DNA from: Coriobacteriia bacterium
Lineage (GTDB): Bacteria; Actinomycetota; Coriobacteriia; Anaerosomatales; JAHIQC01
Reading direction: 5' to 3'
Assembly (NCBI GenBank): GCA_030653635.1
Contig: JAURYZ010000014.1
Coordinates: 1-7,992 of the forward strand
Length of the DNA: 7,992 nt
In this document: in pieces, positions 6,334-7,992 of the stretch
How positions within the stretch are numbered: position 1 is the first letter of the stretch
Layout of the letters: each line of letters begins with the position of its first letter
The notes under the pieces: generated by a model
What the model saw: only the letters and a program-made list of their open reading frames with translations
What the model was told of the DNA's origin: nothing
Database searches by the model: none
Program-made: the position numbers and the translations under genes

Positions 6334-7404
6334 CTATGCTCCGGAACGGATCCGCGCCGAGTGTTCGTGAACGAGCCGGATGAGCGTGCGTGCCTTTTCG
6401 GGGTCGCTTGTCTTGTGGATGCCGTGGCCAAGGTTGAATATGTGGCCGGGACGTGTCCCGAAGGCCTCAAGAATGCCTACGACCATCTCTTCGAGTGCAT
6501 CATCGGGCGCGAACAGCGCAACCGGATCGATGTTGCCCTGGATGCCGAACCTAGGATCAATCAACTCGACCGCCTTGGCCATATCCAAGCGCCAGTCGAC
6601 ACCGACGATATCTCCGCCGGCCTGCTGAACCAGATCGATCATCGAGGTCGCACCGTTTGCGAAGTGGATGACAGGCACGCCGCCCTCGACGTTGGCGTTG
6701 CCGTGGGCAGTAACCTCGTCGATGACGCGCTTGGTGTACGGGAGCACAGAACGCTCGTAGTCGCGAGGAGCGACGTAACCCACCCAGCTATCGAAGACCT
6801 GAACGCACTGAGCGCCCGCATCGATTTGGGCGCTGAGGTACGCAATCACCGTGTCTGCGAACTTGTTCATGAGCATGTCCCAAGCGACAGGTTCCCCCCA
6901 CATGAGCGCCTTGCAGTGCTCGTAGTCGCGGGTGCCCTGGCCCTCGATCGCATAGCTCGCAAGGGTGAATGGTGCGCCAGCGAATCCGATTAGCGGCACC
7001 TTGTGCTCAAGCTCGCCGCGCAAGATCTTGATGGCGTCCATGACGTAACCGGTCGCCTCATAAGGGTCTGGGACCCTGAGCTTCTCGACGTCAGCGACAG
7101 AGCGAATCGGATTGTGGATAACGGGACCCTCGCCCTTGGCGAACTCAAGATCAAGACCCATGCCCGGGAAGGAGACTAGGATGTCGGAGAACAGAATTGC
7201 CGCATCGACGCCGATGAGATCCACGGGCTGAAGCGTGACCTCCACGGCAAGCTCCGGCGTGCGACACATTTCCAAGAAGCCGTGCTTCTCACGGATGGCG
7301 CGATACTCGGGCATGTAGCGGCCCGCCTGGCGCATCATCCAAACAGGGGTGCTCTCGGTGGCTTCGCGGCGCGCGGCGCGCAGAAACAGGTCATTGAACG
7401 CCAT
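6334..7404 (-). CDS. hemE: Uroporphyrinogen III decarboxylase
   Basis: Removes the four acetate carboxyls of uroporphyrinogen III to give coproporphyrinogen III; cofactor-free, cytoplasmic and the first gene of this operon. At 356 residues it has the usual family length. The N-terminal signature PVWMMRQAGRYMPEY (20-34) carries substrate-binding Arg25 and Arg29. Asp74 in LFSDIL (71-76) is the conserved Asp that holds the pyrrole nitrogens. Other family blocks are GFAGAPFTLASY (140-151), QVFDSWVG (202-209) with the conserved Ser206, and FNLGHGI (323-329) with His327. The segment after it, HKTSDPEKA (330-338), differs somewhat from the proline-rich form common elsewhere. The ATG follows AAAGGA at about 9 nt. 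Downstream hemH starts 2 nt after the TAG stop. The upstream region at 7405-7619 should hold the operon promoter. Confidence 0.98.
   Translation of the reverse strand: MAFNDLFLRAARREATESTPVWMMRQAGRYMPEYRAIREKHGFLEMCRTPELAVEVTLQPVDLIGVDAAILFSDILVSFPGMGLDLEFAKGEGPVIHNPIRSVADVEKLRVPDPYEATGYVMDAIKILRGELEHKVPLIGFAGAPFTLASYAIEGQGTRDYEHCKALMWGEPVAWDMLMNKFADTVIAYLSAQIDAGAQCVQVFDSWVGYVAPRDYERSVLPYTKRVIDEVTAHGNANVEGGVPVIHFANGATSMIDLVQQAGGDIVGVDWRLDMAKAVELIDPRFGIQGNIDPVALFAPDDALEEMVVGILEAFGTRPGHIFNLGHGIHKTSDPEKARTLIRLVHEHSARIRSGA
6339..6342 (-). promoter_or_regulatory. hemH ribosome site inside the end of hemE
   Basis: GGAG on the minus strand lies within the last hemE codons, 7 nt before the hemH ATG at 6331. 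The hemE TAG at 6336-6334 falls between the two. This geometry suggests that ribosomes finishing hemE reinitiate at hemH. Confidence 0.6.
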
Positions 7405-7434
7405 GAGGGGAATTCCTTTCGCGTGCGGGTAAAG

Positions 7435-7463
7435 ACAATGAAAGAAAGTCTACCACGATTCAA
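7435..7463 (-). promoter_or_regulatory. Weak sigma-70-like promoter candidate for the hem operon
   Basis: On the minus strand TTGAAT (7463-7458; 4 of 6 to consensus) and CATTGT (7440-7435; 3 of 6) are separated by 17 nt, 31 nt upstream of the hemE start. Location and spacing fit, but the -10 is poor. The rest of the 215-nt gap at 7405-7619 holds only the direct repeat and terminator listed here; I see no gene in it. Confidence 0.25.
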
Positions 7464-7487
7464 GCCTGCGCTGGGTGCTCCGGTCCG

Positions 7488-7521
7488 CGCCGTTTGATTG
7501 CCTGAATTGATCGCCGTTTGA
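7488..7521. repeat. 10-bp direct repeat upstream of the hem operon
   Basis: CGCCGTTTGA occurs at 7488-7497 and again at 7512-7521, a period of 24 bp. The pair lies 84-117 nt upstream of hemE, between the acs terminator and the promoter candidate. Tandem sites of this kind can bind a transcription factor, so heme- or iron-responsive control is possible. The match is exact, but the function is inference. Confidence 0.35.
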
Positions 7522-7550
7522 GCATGGTGCGATCTTGCCCTGAACGGTCA

Positions 7551-7593
7551 ACGGGCCTCACCGCCACCCCTTCGAGGGTGGCGAGAGGCCCGT
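7551..7593 (-). terminator. Strong hairpin terminator downstream of acs
   Basis: A 9-bp outer stem (7551-7559 with 7585-7593) and an 8-bp inner stem (7562-7569 with 7576-7583) are joined by a small asymmetric internal loop and capped by a 6-nt loop. It begins 26 nt past the acs stop. The T-run is clearer on the plus strand (GATTTTG) than on the minus (TTGACCGTT). It most likely ends acs transcription and insulates the hem operon, but the orientation of the U-tract is not ideal. Confidence 0.75.
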
Positions 7594-7619
7594 GATTTTG
7601 ATGCACGATTCGAGGGGGA

Positions 7620-7992
7620 TTACGAATTATCGGGCGAGGTATCCAAGATGGTCTTGACGATGGAGGGGTCGGCCAAGGTCGAGATATCGCCGAACGCCTC
7701 CATATCCTTCTCGCCTGCCGCGATCTTGCGAAGGATGCGTCGCATGATCTTGCCCGAGCGGGTCTTGGGTAGTTCAGGCACAAAGTGCAAGGCGTCCGGT
7801 GTGGCGATCGGACCGATCTCCTGGCGAACGTGACCCATGAGCTGCTTGCGCAGCGAGCCATCCGCTTCGACGCCGCCCTTGAGGATCACATAGGCGTAGA
7901 TGCCTTCGCCCTTGATGTCGTGCGGGAAACCGACGACAGCAGCTTCGGCCACAGCAGCGTGGGAGACAAGAGCCGACTCAACTTCGGCGGTA
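7620..7992 (-). CDS. acs: Acetyl-CoA synthetase, C-terminal 123 residues (N-terminus beyond right edge)
   Basis: AMP-forming acetate:CoA ligase that activates acetate through acetyl-adenylate; cytoplasmic. Only the C-terminal domain, which rotates for the thioesterification step, is present. Family blocks are [20 protein letters not shown] at the window edge, then [28 protein letters not shown] and [17 protein letters not shown]. The Lys in SGK is the conserved catalytic lysine that is reversibly acetylated in Salmonella Acs. The chain ends at the usual distance after that motif. An in-frame GTG at 7952 lies inside the conserved domain and is not a start. The gene runs in the same direction as the hem operon but is separated from it by a strong hairpin, so it is likely a separate unit. 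Other acyl-CoA synthetases such as propionyl-CoA synthetase share this domain; Acs is favoured by the GIYAYV block. Confidence 0.93.
   Translation of the reverse strand, partial: TAEVESALVSHAAVAEAAVVGFPHDIKGEGIYAYVILKGGVEADGSLRKQLMGHVRQEIGPIATPDALHFVPELPKTRSGKIMRRILRKIAAGEKDMEAFGDISTLADPSIVKTILDTSPDNS

Noticed and set aside
6361..6993. Plus-strand open frame of 210 codons opposite hemE, and one of 171 codons at 5498-6013 opposite hemH
   Set aside because: Antisense to strongly conserved genes; no ribosome site or family motif seen.
7620..7952. A separate small protein starting at GTG 7952
   Set aside because: The conserved acetyl-CoA synthetase sequence continues in frame upstream of this codon to the window edge.

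Overview
The window is ordinary, densely packed bacterial chromosome. It holds six protein genes, two of them cut by the window edges, with short spacers between them. No tRNA, rRNA, CRISPR array, insertion sequence or phage gene is visible. Base composition is moderately GC-rich. The hemE-hemH-hemY order matches the classical Gram-positive (Bacillus-type) heme operon, and the ferrochelatase N-terminus (LLGFGGP) resembles actinobacterial forms. A Gram-positive, possibly actinobacterial, host is therefore my best inference, but no marker gene here settles the taxonomy.

Layout from left to right. (1) Positions 1-1224, minus strand: the first 408 residues of a transketolase whose C-terminus lies beyond the left edge. 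(2) Positions 1225-1347: a divergent intergenic region with a 7-bp inverted repeat and a weak promoter candidate. (3) Positions 1348-2160, plus strand: an inositol-monophosphatase-family phosphatase. (4) Positions 2161-2235: a short convergent gap containing an interrupted hairpin, the likely terminator of the heme operon. (5) Positions 2236-7404, minus strand: a heme operon transcribed hemE, hemH, hemY copy B, hemY copy A. (6) Positions 7405-7619: the operon's upstream region, with a 10-bp direct repeat, a weak promoter candidate and, at its far end, a strong 17-bp hairpin terminator for the upstream gene. (7) Positions 7620-7992, minus strand: the last 123 residues of acetyl-CoA synthetase.

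HemE converts uroporphyrinogen III to coproporphyrinogen III. HemY-type flavoproteins oxidise coproporphyrinogen III or protoporphyrinogen IX to the porphyrin, and HemH inserts ferrous iron. In Gram-positive bacteria the same enzymes usually run the coproporphyrin-dependent route (CgoX, CpfC, then HemQ); HemQ is not in this window, so the route is not proven. The most notable point is that the HemY step is encoded twice, by tandem intact paralogs of exactly 500 residues each. The downstream copy (A) keeps the canonical family motifs, while the upstream copy (B) departs from them in two usually conserved C-terminal blocks. I see no clearly new system. The tandem hemY pair is the best candidate for unusual biology here.
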